From positions 26,353,221 through 26,417,220 of the forward strand of contig OW203986.1 in assembly GCA_934047225.1 (NCBI GenBank): a DNA stretch of 64,000 nucleotides, in the 5' to 3' direction. The notes under the pieces were generated by a model. That model worked only from the letters and a program-made list of their open reading frames with translations. It made no database searches and was not told where the DNA came from. This document shows, piece by piece, positions 43,707-54,133 of the stretch. Each line of letters opens with the position of its first letter. Position 1 is the stretch's first letter. The DNA comes from Ypsolopha sequella. Taxonomy: Eukaryota > Arthropoda > Insecta > Lepidoptera > Ypsolophidae. The translations under genes were made by a program, and so were the position numbers.

Positions 43707-44019
43707 AAATATTATTAGAATGCATTACAAAGTTGAAAATATAAATCAGAAATAAATAATTTGAAAAAATTCCCCGGGCCAAGATTCGAACCTGCGACCT
43801 CTTGTTATAATATGCGAATTCTTCCATCATACAAGTATGATGGAAGAATTCGCCGGTCTAGGTAGGAACCTCGGTGGCGCAATTGGTAGCGCGCTTGTCT
43901 TGATAACAAAGAGGTCGCAGGTCCAAATCCTGGCCCGGGGATTTTTTTTATAAATTCTTGTCTTTGGATTTGTTTCTGATTGATATTTTCTAGTTTGTAA
44001 TGCACTCTAATAATATTTT
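43707..44019. mobile_element. Head-to-head pair of tRNA-derived SINE copies
   Basis: The right half (43858-44019, plus) holds an A box TGGCGCAATTGG, GATAACAAAGAGGTCGCAGG and a B-box-like GGTCCAAATCC, then an AT-rich tail. The left half (43707-43834, minus) mirrors it with GGTTCGAATCTT but lacks the A-box part. The tails end in the inverted AAATATTATTAGAATGCATT / AATGCACTCTAATAATATTT. The centre is a perfect palindrome GAATTCTTCCATCATAC-AA. The result is a long potential hairpin. Confidence 0.65.
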
Positions 44020-44230
44020 TCAATGCAAGTGCTCGTAAAGCTCTGTATACAGTCCTTTTGAGCCAATCATAATTTAAAGTTCACAAGATTATATTTGTTT
44101 TCATTTCCTCACACTATGCATTGAAAAACGTAGTATGATACACGGGCGTAAAAGCAATAAATTACTCGGTTACGTTTAAAACATCGTCCTCGTAACTTAT
44201 TCCTTTTCGCCCTTGTAGCATAAACTACTA
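44016..44230 (-). mobile_element. Hairpin-headed repeat family, copy 5 (internally deleted)
   Basis: Begins TTTTTCAATGCAAGTGCTCGT, but the body between GTAAAG and CTGTATACAGTCC is missing, and the inner hairpin centre is also lost (TTTAAAACATCGTCCTCG). The left end abuts or overlaps the SINE pair by a few shared T bases. Confidence 0.78.
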
Positions 44231-44801
44231 TAAAGCAAAACTGTCTTCAAAATTAAAGAAAAATCTGGAAATAATAACTATAATCTACCGATGAGTGAAA
44301 TATCGAAAAAAAACAAAGGAACTAATAAAAAATACATATTTAATGTTTCGTTTAGACCTACATTTATATATCCCAAAAATTCTATACCGTCATATTACTA
44401 CAACTACAATACAACCTATTGTAAATAAATAAAACAAATTCTTGTTAATACGAAATCGTACAACCCTCCACGTTCATTGCCCTACAAAAAACAACAAACA
44501 ACCTGTCAACTTGACAGGTGTCAACTTGTCACCCCCACCCCATATCTCTACTTCCTGGTTCTTACTACTCTATGAAAGTTCAACGTTCGTCCTTCACTAC
44601 AATTTCATTCCGTATCAGGTTCCTAATGGGATTTGAGAGTAGTTTCTACTGTAGTACGCAGTTAATCCTGTTTTCAGTTGTTGTAATTCTTCGGTTGCGT
44701 CATTGACTTTAATCGTATTGTTGGGGCTTTTACATAGGGTAAATACGCCCATGCGTACTATACTAGTGAACGCCCCGTTGCGTTGCTACCGTGGACACTG
44801 T
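44231..44801. other. Intergenic, nothing recognised
   Basis: Overlapping frames at 44442-44706 have no domain. Confidence 0.35.
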
Positions 44802-45815
44802 TTGTCTCAACCCCCCCCCCCCGTGGAGATTTCCTAAAATCCCTTCTTAGTGGATGTCTACGTCACAACAAGGAACCTGTAGTCCAAATTTCACGTTCCT
44901 AGGTCCAGTAGCTTGGTGTACGCCTTGATAGATCAGTCAGTCAGTATTCACGTATTCTTTCATATAAAAGGCTAGGTTTTGCCTGCGACTTCATCCGCGT
45001 GGATTTTGCATATAAATTCGAATCAGATTTTCCCATATAACTTAAATATCCCGTCAGTCAACACGATTTTTCATACCCTTTTATGGGTTGATTTTCGAAA
45101 AAACGTTTCTGTGAGCAACCCTTAGCCTAAAATACATGTTTCATTTAAAAAATTCAAGAGTTTTACGCCAAGTTTCAAGTTGAATACGATTTTCCTTACA
45201 AAATGTTGCACTCTGTTTCATCCTATGAGGTGATGATTTTTGAAAAATACTTGTACTACGACTTTTTTTTTTCTACCAATAGTATTCTTAATTGATACAC
45301 GCAGGGAATACGATTTTCAAAACGTTTTCACCCTTTTCGTTCAAGGTCATTTCACCAACTTGGAAATTGATTTTTGAAAAATTCTTAGTGCACTCTAAGC
45401 ACTCTCTAATGAAGTATGTTCATTTGCATCCCGTTTAAATCATCTTCCATCCATCCGTCAGCCTAGTTCAGTTATCCTTAGTTTTTATGAAAAGCTGACC
45501 CTGAGCTTTCAGTTTTGCGAAATTCGGAAAGTCCTGAAACACGTTTTTGTTTATTTTATCTCAGATGTTTACATTCAAAATTTTGACTGCTTAGCGCAAA
45601 CGGTCTCGGCGAAATGGTGTTTTTTTTTTTTTTTGTTAAAATTTTGACCCCCTTTTTGAACCCTTTACAATACGAAAATCCTTTCTTAGTGTGCGTTTTC
45701 AACCCTCTGTTGACACACCCTCCAAATATCAAGTCTCTACGTCCAGCGGTGTGGGCTATACGTTGTCAGTCAGTCAGTCAGGACAAAGCCTTTTATTTAT
45801 ATTGATTGATTGATT
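44802..45815 (+). repeat. LINE-like 3' ends, two consecutive copies
   Basis: After a C run (44809-44822), CCTTCTTAGTGGATGTCTAC and AGGTCCAGTAGCTTGGTGTA end in CAGTCAGTCAGT (near 44935). A second unit ends AAGTCTCTACGTCCAGCGGT, CAGTCAGTCAGTCAGGAC (near 45765). The same ending recurs at 56880-57015. Such (CAGT)n-tailed ends are common in Lepidoptera. No open frame is preserved. Confidence 0.55.
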
Positions 45816-45910
45816 ACCCAAATATTGAAGATGTACTTAAGTCATCTTACATTGCTATCATTACTCTTTTATTTCGTTTAATTGTTTATTATCATGTTTC
45901 TAAAAAATAG

Positions 45911-46120
45911 AGAATAGAAGTAGAAAAAGGAATACTTCAGTGTTTTGGACATGTAGAGAAGATGAATGAAAGTAGAGTGACGAAAGAAATTTATGGTGCG
46001 CAAGTGGAAGGTACAGCTCGACCAAGCCGCCCTAGAAGGGCGTATGCTAACCAAATTAGCGACATACTGGAACCGAAGTTAACACTGAACGTTGCGAATA
46101 ACTATGCCGATGCACTATGA
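45911..46120 (+). pseudogene. LINE reverse transcriptase C-terminal tail
   Basis: Seventy open codons without ATG at the true start: RIEVEKGILQCFGHVEKMNE, SRVTKEIYGAQVEGTARPSR, PRRAYANQISDIL, ending TGA. The pattern RIEHGMLRWFGHVERM-E-R-TKQIY-A-V-G--GRGRPRKTY-DQI is the well-known tail of several insect LINE ORF2 proteins. The RGRGRP core has degraded to RPSRPR. Confidence 0.75.
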
Positions 46121-46296
46121 CCTCAGCAATACTTTAGTGGTGGTTTGGTAATGGAAACCCTGAAGAAATTAATTAATTCACAGGCTTTATTAGCCACACA
46201 CAAACACTAGAGTGTAATCCAATGGCGGAAGAGAAGGAGGCAGGGCAGCGGTTGCGCTCCGTCACCACACTGAAGAAGGGCAATGTCAAAAGTACC

Positions 46297-46395
46297 CGGA
46301 ATAGAAAAGCTTGTATGACTAGATTGATGGATGTGGAAGAGGTGTGTCTGGATATGTAGTCTCTGCCTAACCTTCTGGGAGACAGGCATGAGTAC
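46297..46395 (+). repeat. LINE-tail block (RLMDVEE type)
   Basis: GCTTGTATGACTAGATTGAT followed by GGATGTGGAAGAGGTGTGTC and CTTCTGGGAGACAGGCATGA matches blocks at 53425-53560, 54985-55110 (both opposite strand) and 55433-55550 (same strand). In better copies it encodes MTRLMDVEEAKEVCLDRSRW, likely a non-LTR element C-terminus. Confidence 0.65.
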
Positions 46396-47235
46396 GTGTA
46401 TGTATGTATGTTGTTTATTATGATTCTAAAAATAAAAAGGAGAATTTTGGTTTACTAGACCGTCTACAATCTTCAAAAACACATTTAAAAATTCGTGTGC
46501 CCATGAATCAACTCATGAATCACTTACGTATAAAGATAAGAATTCAGTTTGTCGGGTCAAGAAAATTTCGTAAATCTTTTACACTATCTGTATTTCACTC
46601 GTTTTCAGTATCATCATCGTCCCATTTGTTATGTCCCAAAATATACTTCGTGTTTCACATGAGAACTATTAACGATAAAATTGCTTGTCCTGTTGTCGAA
46701 ACGTTGATTGAATTAGAACTAATTTTGCAGCAATCGTCCATCACTCACGATGAAAGATTTGGAGAAAAACTTTGAAGAATAAAATTGGTTTGAAAAGAGA
46801 TGGAATCAAGAGCGAAATTCCATATGGCAAAAGCCAGCAGCCGTCACTATTTGTGCTAAAATCTCAGAACGTATTTCTCATCAGTCTAATTTCGTCCTCC
46901 GTGGGTGGTATACACGCGCGTTGCAATAAGTAACTATGACACACAGCACCTGATCTCTACACTGATGTTGAATTCTCTTGCAATTTCCAAGAAATTCCCT
47001 TGTTATATTATCACTGCGTTATTATTTATTTTCCTTCATTATTAGTTATATTATACTTCACAGAGCAATCTTTTAACTATGTTACTCCAGGGCTGTCACA
47101 CATTTTTCGCATTTTATTGTTTATCTGCAGATTTTGCGGTGGGTTATTCCATTTATCGTGTGTTTACGTTACATCAAGATTCTCTTCATATTTTAGTTGC
47201 TTAGTTAGAATACAATGAAGATAAATTATCTTTAA
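46396..47235. other. Intergenic with one unassigned frame
   Basis: The 123-codon plus frame (46404-46775) has a basic first half and hydrophobic spots but no recognised domain. Confidence 0.3.
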
Positions 47236-47653
47236 GGCGCTACGAAAAAAAAATCGACACTTTAAGAACGTGCATATCTACTTCAGTAAATAATGTATTA
47301 TTTTGAAAAAAATATATATTATTTTTGGATTCTTTTTCTAGGGATCTGTTAAAACAGAAACGCGATTGGAGAAATTCGGCTCGTTAGAAATATTTATTGA
47401 AGTGAGGTCTTTTTCGGCACCAATTCTCCTGCTTTGACAATTTAGAATGACATATGGACTGCAATTATATTTTATTAGATGGTTTTTAACGATATCTAGG
47501 ACCTGGTTAAACGAAATTTTGATAGCAACTTTAGTACATTTTATACCAATAAAAAACCGACTTTTTGCTACTTTTCCACGAATCCGTCCCTCTCGCACTG
47601 AGGGTTTTTTCGCATATGGAGTAACAGGGACGCTAAAACTTTTACATATCGCC
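47236..47653. mobile_element. TTAA-flanked element with GGCG ends (family 2)
   Basis: TTAA at 47232-47235 and 47654-47657; ends GGCGCTACG and ATATCGCC. The interior is unlike copies A-D except at the ends. It shares ATCCGTCCCTCTCGCACTGA with 26897-26941, and its right end TTTTACATATCGCC-TTAA also occurs at 23243-23257. Confidence 0.55.
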
Positions 47654-48811
47654 TTAAATTACTAAATTATCGTCGTATTTTCGCCTACAACACCTTCATC
47701 ATCGCCTACATGTTTGATTCCACCATTTTGTTTAAAAGCGACACACTTTGTTTACTCGTGTTTAAAAACGTAAACATTGTCGTATCGGGGGTTATCATGT
47801 ATTTAATGTTTGTTTCGCATTTCAAGACCAATCACCTCCGTTACTTCAGTTCCAGTGAGACTTATGTAGTTGTAATTAGTACGGTTTTTGTTTGACTCGA
47901 ATTTAAAGCACAAGTTTATCGAAGTAATATGTCGAGGCCTGTCGAGAACACTCACCTTTCGGATAAGTTCTATCATACATGTAGTTGATTGTAATCCTTT
48001 GTTTAGAGACGTATTTGCTTAGATTAACCTTGATTGTCACATTTATGCTTGCGTTTTGATTAAGCATCGATTTCCTTCTCGATTGTGGGCTTGTGGCATT
48101 GTTATAGCCCCTCATAAAATTATAATGGTGGCGGATATTACTTCGACTGTTTGAGATCCGAGAAGCCAATGCACTATTGTGAAACTGTTTCAGATTTACT
48201 CCCTCTCGTTAAAGCGGGGATCGGCGCCGAATCAAAATAGCTTTAACGGTTTGTTGCTGTTTGTGTTACGGAGAAACAAAAACAAGCGCTAATTTTCTTC
48301 TTGTGTTTAATGGCAAAAGATCTATTCACGAAATACTAATGAACGGTGTAAAGGACGGATAACGTGAAAAATCTCTTAATATCAAAGTTGAAACGAATGC
48401 TGAAAGTCAATTGAACACCATACGAGAGACCTAATAAAATCCTAGAATATCTTCCGGGTTACGTCTCTGAATCTGACGAAAATATCGCAAATGGTTGGTA
48501 TAGCAAATAAACCACCCACGTGAATGTTTGCCAGATCGTTTGAACAAATTGAGTGAACTTCTGTGAAGGTTAACACGGCGCCTGCGCCTGACTGGAAACA
48601 AGCCGGTGTGAAAATAAATATTCGCCAAGATGAGTTTGTCCGGACGCCATCAAGGACATGACAGACGGCAGATCTTCTCGTTTCTGAGATTTATTCACTG
48701 TCTTATAATTTATTTGATTACTCTATGCAAACAGGATGATTTCTAGTATCATACAATCTTTCTGGAATGACGGAATCAAATTTCACACATAAACCAATTG
48801 TAAATAGTAGT
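47654..48811. other. Intergenic, nothing recognised
   Basis: Frames at 47710-47895, 47903-48169 and 48431-48628 have no domain. Confidence 0.35.
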
Positions 48812-48875
48812 CGGTAGGACACCGGATACTTCAATCTTGAAACTCGGGTTTGAATCCTGCTCGCTGTACTTACCA
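48812..48875 (+). repeat. tRNA-derived SINE head
   Basis: TAGTAGTCGGTAGGAC (A-box-like) and GGGTTTGAATCCTG (B box with one mismatch) occur at tRNA spacing. The stems are imperfect and no complete tRNA forms. Confidence 0.5.
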
Positions 48876-48923
48876 CATGCTAAACAGTGAAGTAAAAACA
48901 CTGAGAAATAAACCTGCATACCC

Positions 48924-49080
48924 ATGAATGTACAAAAAAGGCGGACGGAGTTTTGCTAACAGAAAACTAATGTTAGTAAGTCTATGATTGATAGTAAGTC
49001 CACTCACACTTATAAACCGCCGCCATTGCTATGCTTCAGTAGTTGCTTAGCGACGACTCCGTCCGTCTTTTATACATGAA
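48924..49080. mobile_element. Short inverted-repeat element
   Basis: CATGAATGTACAAAAAAGGC GGACGGAGTT at the left mirrors AACGACTCCGTCCGTCTTTT ATACATGAAG-like sequence at the right. About 157 bases. Confidence 0.65.
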
Positions 49081-49510
49081 GGTAGTATGTGTGTGTATGC
49101 AAACAAGATAATTTCTATAATACAAAGTTTCAGGAATTACTAAATCAAATAGATAAAGCGATTGCAGTCGAATAAATAGGACTTGCAGAAAACAAACCAT
49201 CAACTACATATTTAAACTGAGACAGTAGCACAAATTACGTCGTATATCACGGTCTAGAAATGCTATCTAATGATACATTTATTGATATAACACAGTTTAA
49301 CGTGTGTTTGGTCTGAATGTTACATTAATGTGACATATTAATATTATTTAAAGATGTCCAAATTAGTTTCGTGTTTAGAGATGCCAAGATTCGTGAACAT
49401 TGTTGTTTCAATAATAACTGGGTTTTAAAATTGCTCTAAATTGAAGAAACACGTGACTGAACGTGTAATCAAATATTTTTTTAGACTTTTAATCATGTAA
49501 AATACTTACG

Positions 49511-49562
49511 ATATATTTCAACTGCTTCAGTTGCTTCTGATGAGGACTCCATTGAAGGAGTC
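49511..49562 (+). repeat. Hammerhead-like hairpin module (copy 3)
   Basis: CGATATATTTCAACTGCTTC, AGTTG, then CTGATGAGGACTCCATTGAA and GGAGTCAAAATATA. It has two short hairpins between complementary ATATATTT and AAAATATA segments. The CTGATGA is intact and the hairpin GACTCC/GGAGTC follows. The expected GAAA is AAAA here. Confidence 0.5.
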
Positions 49563-49570
49563 AAAATATA

Positions 49571-49834
49571 CAAGATGACTTTTTGACCATCGTTAAAAAT
49601 TAATTACCAGAGGCTTGGTGTGTGATCGGCATCATGAACCGATAACGATTTCTATGAAATTCGTATAACGAAATTTTGACTTCCCATAGTAATTCACTCC
49701 CAGTCCTAAGTGAATCACTATGGGAAGTCGAAATTTAATTTTATGAATTTTACAAAAATCGTTTCTGGTACATGATGCTGATCACTTACCAAGGCTCAAG
49801 TATGAATTTGGACGATGTTCACAAATTCACCTTG
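49571..49834. mobile_element. 262-bp palindromic element, copy 3
   Basis: CAAGATGACTTTTTGACCAT at the left and AAATTCACCTTG at the right, flanked by TA. Slightly more diverged between arms than copies 1 and 2. It sits directly after the hairpin module. Confidence 0.8.
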
Positions 49835-50219
49835 TATAGTTCATTTTATTCGTGTTTCTTTAATGGTGTGGAGTTTTTTTTTCGCCTCGATATTTTTATT
49901 TATTTTATTTGTACAATAAGCGGATTTAGAATCTTTAATTTTACATAATGAACAGAAAATCACTTGTACTATCCTACAAATTTATTTAGTACTTCCTGAC
50001 CGGTTTCGCCTTTATGGCATTATCAAAGGAATTAATATAAGATCTTAATTACACACTAACTTTTGATTCCTCTTAAGAGTTAACATTAATTAATTACAGA
50101 CTGTAAAAGGAAATAGACTGTATGAGACAGGTAGGCAAAGATATATATGTTTTTCTTTTTTCATTAACCTGAATTCCTGCCGTCTTGTATTTTCTTATCC
50201 CTTGGTTAAAGTAGATATA
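49835..50219. other. Intergenic, nothing recognised
   Basis: No supported feature. Confidence 0.4.
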
Positions 50220-50641
50220 AGTAATTCAATGTATAGTTTAAGTTTATGTTAAAAAAAAGACATGATCTTGCCAAGTTTCTTGCCCGTTCTTCTTAGCAAG
50301 ACTAATCGAATGGGCGGAGGTAGGCATGTATTTATATACGTAACCTATTACTATGTAGTATATAGGATGGGATTTGGTCGGCCGCCTGGATTCGTGCTGG
50401 CGGCTCGGTTGGTGATCATTGAACCTTGTTCCTGGTCCCTGGCCGGGTCTCCGGTATGGGTTCGGGCGGTTGATTGGATTTCACCTTGTATAATAATATT
50501 TTACCTATAATTTTAATTGTATATATATTGCTACATAAATTAAATAAACATTTAATCTAAGTAGTTCATGTACATTTATTATTTTATTACATATATTTTT
50601 ATAAGATTAAAATTTGACTTGTGAAACGTGTATTATATATA

Positions 50642-51933
50642 CGAGGGTGAATCCAAAAGTTCTAAGCCCGACCGTGAAAATGAAAGAAAAGTGGGTTCAA
50701 AATTATTTTTATTTTTCGACATAGTCTCCATCTAGATTAACACACTTCTTCCACCTGACCTGCAACCAGTTTATACCCTCGAAAAAAAATATTCCGGAAG
50801 GTCGTCAAAATAGTCATTAACTGCGACTATCACTTCTTCTCTAGTCGAATATTTTGATCCCACCAAGTGTTTTTTTAAATTTGGAAAGAGATGATAGTCA
50901 GAGGGGGCTAAATCCGGCCAATAAGGTGGGTGAGGCAGCAACTCGTAACCACATTCATGGATCACAGCCATCGTTTCAACCGAAGTGTGAACTCGTGCAT
51001 TGTCTTGAAGAAACAAAACTCTCTTACGCAACATCCCCGGCCGTTTTTCTTTTATTTCTTCGCAAAGTTTTCGTAATAGGTTACAATAATAGCGTGAATT
51101 TATAGTTTCACCTTTAGGTAAATAATCCAATAAAATAACTCCCTTCGTATCCCAAAAAACAGATGCCATGACTTTGTTGGCTGACAAAACGCACTTGGCC
51201 TTTTTCGGCGTGGGTGAGCCAGATCTTTTCCGTTTGGATTGCTGTTTTGTTTCAGGAGTATGGTGATGAACCCAGCTTTCATCCATGGTAACAAAACGAG
51301 ACATAAAATCCTCAGCATCTGCCTCAAAAAGTTCCAAACAGTCACGCGAAATTGTGAATCGAACTCGTTTTTGGTCAGCTGAAAGCAATCTTGGGACCCA
51401 GCGAGCAGAAACCTTACGGAACCCCAATTCTACAGTTATAATGTTTTGCACTCGGCCATAACTGATGCCTGTGATCTCAGCTATCCTACTAATGGTCAAT
51501 CGTCGGTCTCCTAGGATGAGATCACAAATTTTGTCAGTGTTTTCTTTAGTGGTAGACGGTGAAGGCCTTCCGCTCCTTGGGTCATCTTCAATGGTCTCCC
51601 GACCGCGTTTAAATTCAGCTACCCACTTTTTGACAGTGGAATACGATGGAGCAGATTCCCCTAATGTTGTTTCCATATCTTCATGAATCTCTTTAGGTGA
51701 AAGACCTTTTTTATTGAGGTACTTAATCACAGCACGGTGTTAAATTTTCTCCATTGTGAAAAATCCCGTCAGACTGCGTTAAACAAAATATCACAAAAAA
51801 ATAATAGCTTGCAGTATCGAACTTCAACTTCACACAATCAATCACGAAAAAACATACTAACAAATGACGGTAGATTTACAAAGATTTGATACCTCTTTGT
51901 AGGTCGGGCTTAGAACTTTTGGATTCACCCTCG
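50642..51933 (-). mobile_element. mariner transposon, nearly intact
   Basis: Perfect 32-base terminal inverted repeats (CGAGGGTGAATCCAAAAGTT then CTAAGCCCGACC) are flanked by TA at 50640-50641 and 51934-51935. Length 1292 bases, normal for mariner. The identical ends and few coding lesions indicate a recent insertion. The uninterrupted target survives in the repeat at 31271-31690. Confidence 0.95.
50709..51754 (-). pseudogene. mariner transposase (DD34D), two lesions
   Basis: ATG at 51754-51752, then a TAA as the fifth codon (51742-51740). After it 319 codons are open: N-terminal HTH (HRAVIKYLNKKGLSPKEI), SYSTVKKWVAEF, EDDPRSGRPS, second HTH (LTISRIAEITGISYGRVQ), WVPRLLSADQK, FVTMDESWVHHHTPETKQQS, LFLQDNARVH and HPPYWPDLAPSDYHLFPNLK. 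The three catalytic Asp residues are present, with 34 residues between the last two. The usual SPDLAPSD motif reads WPDLAPSD. Near 50792 a T run is one base short, shifting the last 27 or so codons; the other frame carries the normal C-terminal end up to TAA at 50709-50711. Full-length family members are about 345 residues. Confidence 0.93.
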
Positions 51934-52100
51934 TACCTACTTTGCAAAATAAACTTTTTGAATTTTGAATAATAGTTTACATCAGCCAGTGCGATCAATG
52001 ACACTAACACACTTTAATTTTAGTTTTAATGCTGCCAAAAATTAAGTAATTTAGCTTCTAATTCTAACACTTAAGGATTTTATTGCAATGAAAAACAATC

Positions 52101-52612
52101 AGTTTTGACAGCACTAAAACTAAAATTCACGCCTTCAGAATCGGTTTTAGTATATGTATAATATAAAACATACAAGATTAGAAAACAATGAAACGCAGAC
52201 CAAAAGAGTTTTCACAGTCTAATAAAACATAATGAAATGACACAGCGCAACAGAAAAACTCAGTACAACAAACAAAAAATCGATTAAGAAAGTAAATACA
52301 CTCACACGATAAAACACAAAATGTAATAATAATAACACCAAAAAATATTCATTTTTTTTAGTTTTGACAGCACTAAAACTAAAATCGAATCTAATAAATT
52401 CAGAATCGGCTTTAGTACATGTATAATATAAAACATACAAGATTAGAAAACACTAAATGATACAAAAACCAAAAGAGTTTTCACAAACTAATAAAACATA
52501 ATGAAATGACACATCGCGACAGGACAACTCAGTACAACAAACAGAAAATTAATTAAGGAAGTAAATACACTAACACGACAAAACACAAAATGTGATGAAA
52601 ATAATAGCAAGG
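52101..52612. repeat. Tandem duplication, unit about 259 bases
   Basis: AGTTTTGACAGCACTAAAAC opens both units (52101 and 52360). AGAATCGG(T/C)TTTAGTA(T/C)ATG, AAAAGAGTTTTCACA and AATAAAACATAATGAAATGA recur in the same order, with roughly a dozen differences and small indels. No coding content; an inverted TTTTAGTTTTAATGCTGCC lies just upstream at 52018. Confidence 0.75.
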
Positions 52613-53424
52613 AATAAAAAAAAATACAACATAGCATGCATGAAACACGAAATTTGTGATTTTTCGGTACCTTCTTAATCTTACCAGTATTTCAAAACAA
52701 AGATTACTTCATTACAGCTACTTGTTTTGTTAATATGTTTTCTTTTCTTTTGCTACATTTCAATGTTCTGTGTTAAGGTGGTAACAGAGGAGGCCTTTTC
52801 ATACAAACTTTCTGAGTAATATATATGAAGACGCAATAAATTCATGAATTTAATTGGGAATATAAACAATGTACATTTAACATATTTTTCGCAAACTTAT
52901 TCAAATTCTATAATTATTGCTTAGATACTCGAATATCAGGTTTTCAAAAATGAACTCATTTCGTCTGATTTGCGTCGGTGTGCGGCTCACGAACACGGCA
53001 CTTACAAACACAAACACAGCAGTCTTGTGTAAACATGAGTGCATTCTCAAATATAAAGCAACATGATTCCATCTTTGAATGTTATTTTTAATCAAACTTA
53101 AATAAGACAATAAGTTGTAATGAGATAATAATTGTTGACCAATACCTAAATAAAGCAAAATGAATGTTTTTCATTCATTTTTATTAGATTTTATTCATAT
53201 ACTTGTATTAATTCTCGAAAAATATTATATTTTTGAACGATTCTTCATCGTAAGCCGTCTGTCAAACAAATGTCGATTGTCGATTTCATATTTTCATTGA
53301 TGATAATCATACATTCTTTGTAGTTTGGAAGTTATTTTGTTATTAGGATAACTAAATCCACATCCACAATAAATTTAATCCATTTTGTCTCATTTTCGCA
53401 TATTATTTATACAAACACACATAT
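52613..53424. other. Intergenic, nothing recognised
   Basis: The 85-codon minus frame at 52901-53158 has no domain. Confidence 0.35.
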
Positions 53425-53622
53425 ACTCACGCCTGTCTCCCAGAGGGGTAGGCAGAAGCTACAGATTTCCATCTGCTACGATCCAGACAAACCTCTTTCG
53501 CCTCTTCCACATCCATCAATCTAGTCATATAAGCTCTTCCCTTTGGTCCCAACGAGTCACACCGAAACCAGTCACAGTGTAACTAGTTGGGAAAAAAAAT
53601 GTCCCAACCAGTCACACTGTTA
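53425..53622 (-). repeat. LINE-tail block, outlying copy
   Basis: GCCTGTCTCCCAGAGGGGTA, GGCAGAAGCTACAGATTTCC, then the RLMDVEE-type segment and GGTCCCAACGAGTCACACCG match 54987-55140 in the same orientation. This copy lies outside the giant palindrome. Confidence 0.75.
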
Positions 53623-54090
53623 TTCGAGCGAGATTAGCTGGTAGCTCAATGAATCATCTCCCGCGGCGATGTGCCGGAGCAGCGAATAGACCAACCCGGG
53701 GGTGAGGTAGACCCCACTGCTCCATATCACCTGATCTAATTGGTGTGTGGTACAAACTGCATAAGCGGAACGGTTTCTTTCAAATTGTAAGGGGCTGGCC
53801 CAAGTACATATATAGTGGCGAGTGTGAAGCACGCCACACCATTATCCCCTGTTGGGGTGCGATGGGGTTAAAAACGTGTAAATATCAATATGGGTGTCGT
53901 TTTTATGGTTTTTTGGGACGTTAATTATGAAAATGGCATCGATTTTGAAATTTAATATAGTGGACACGAAAATTCTTGAAAGTATGTGTGCCAGAGCAAA
54001 TCGGCTGTAACAGACGGACAGACAGACAGACACACAAGTGATCCTATTAGGGTTCCATTTTTTCCTTTTGAGGTCTATCTATATATCCAC

Positions 54091-54133
54091 AATCTATCTA
54101 TCTATCTATCTGTCTATCTATCTATCTATCTAT
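54091..54133. repeat. (CTAT)n microsatellite in left arm
   Basis: About 43 bases of CTAT with one TGTC variant, the counterpart of the longer tract in the right arm. Confidence 0.9.

Larger units (their letters stand above)
50220..51970 (-). repeat. Dispersed LINE-like repeat interrupted by mariner
   Basis: The 50220-50641 and 51934-51970 parts together match 31271-31690 on the opposite strand. They join exactly at the TA duplicated by the mariner (CCTACTTTGCAAAATAAACT on the right; AT-rich TATATATA on the left). Confidence 0.75.

Noticed and set aside
43868..43942. Functional tRNA gene
   Set aside because: The A box is good, but the anticodon stem is mismatched, the B box is degraded, and the sequence is part of an inverted SINE pair.
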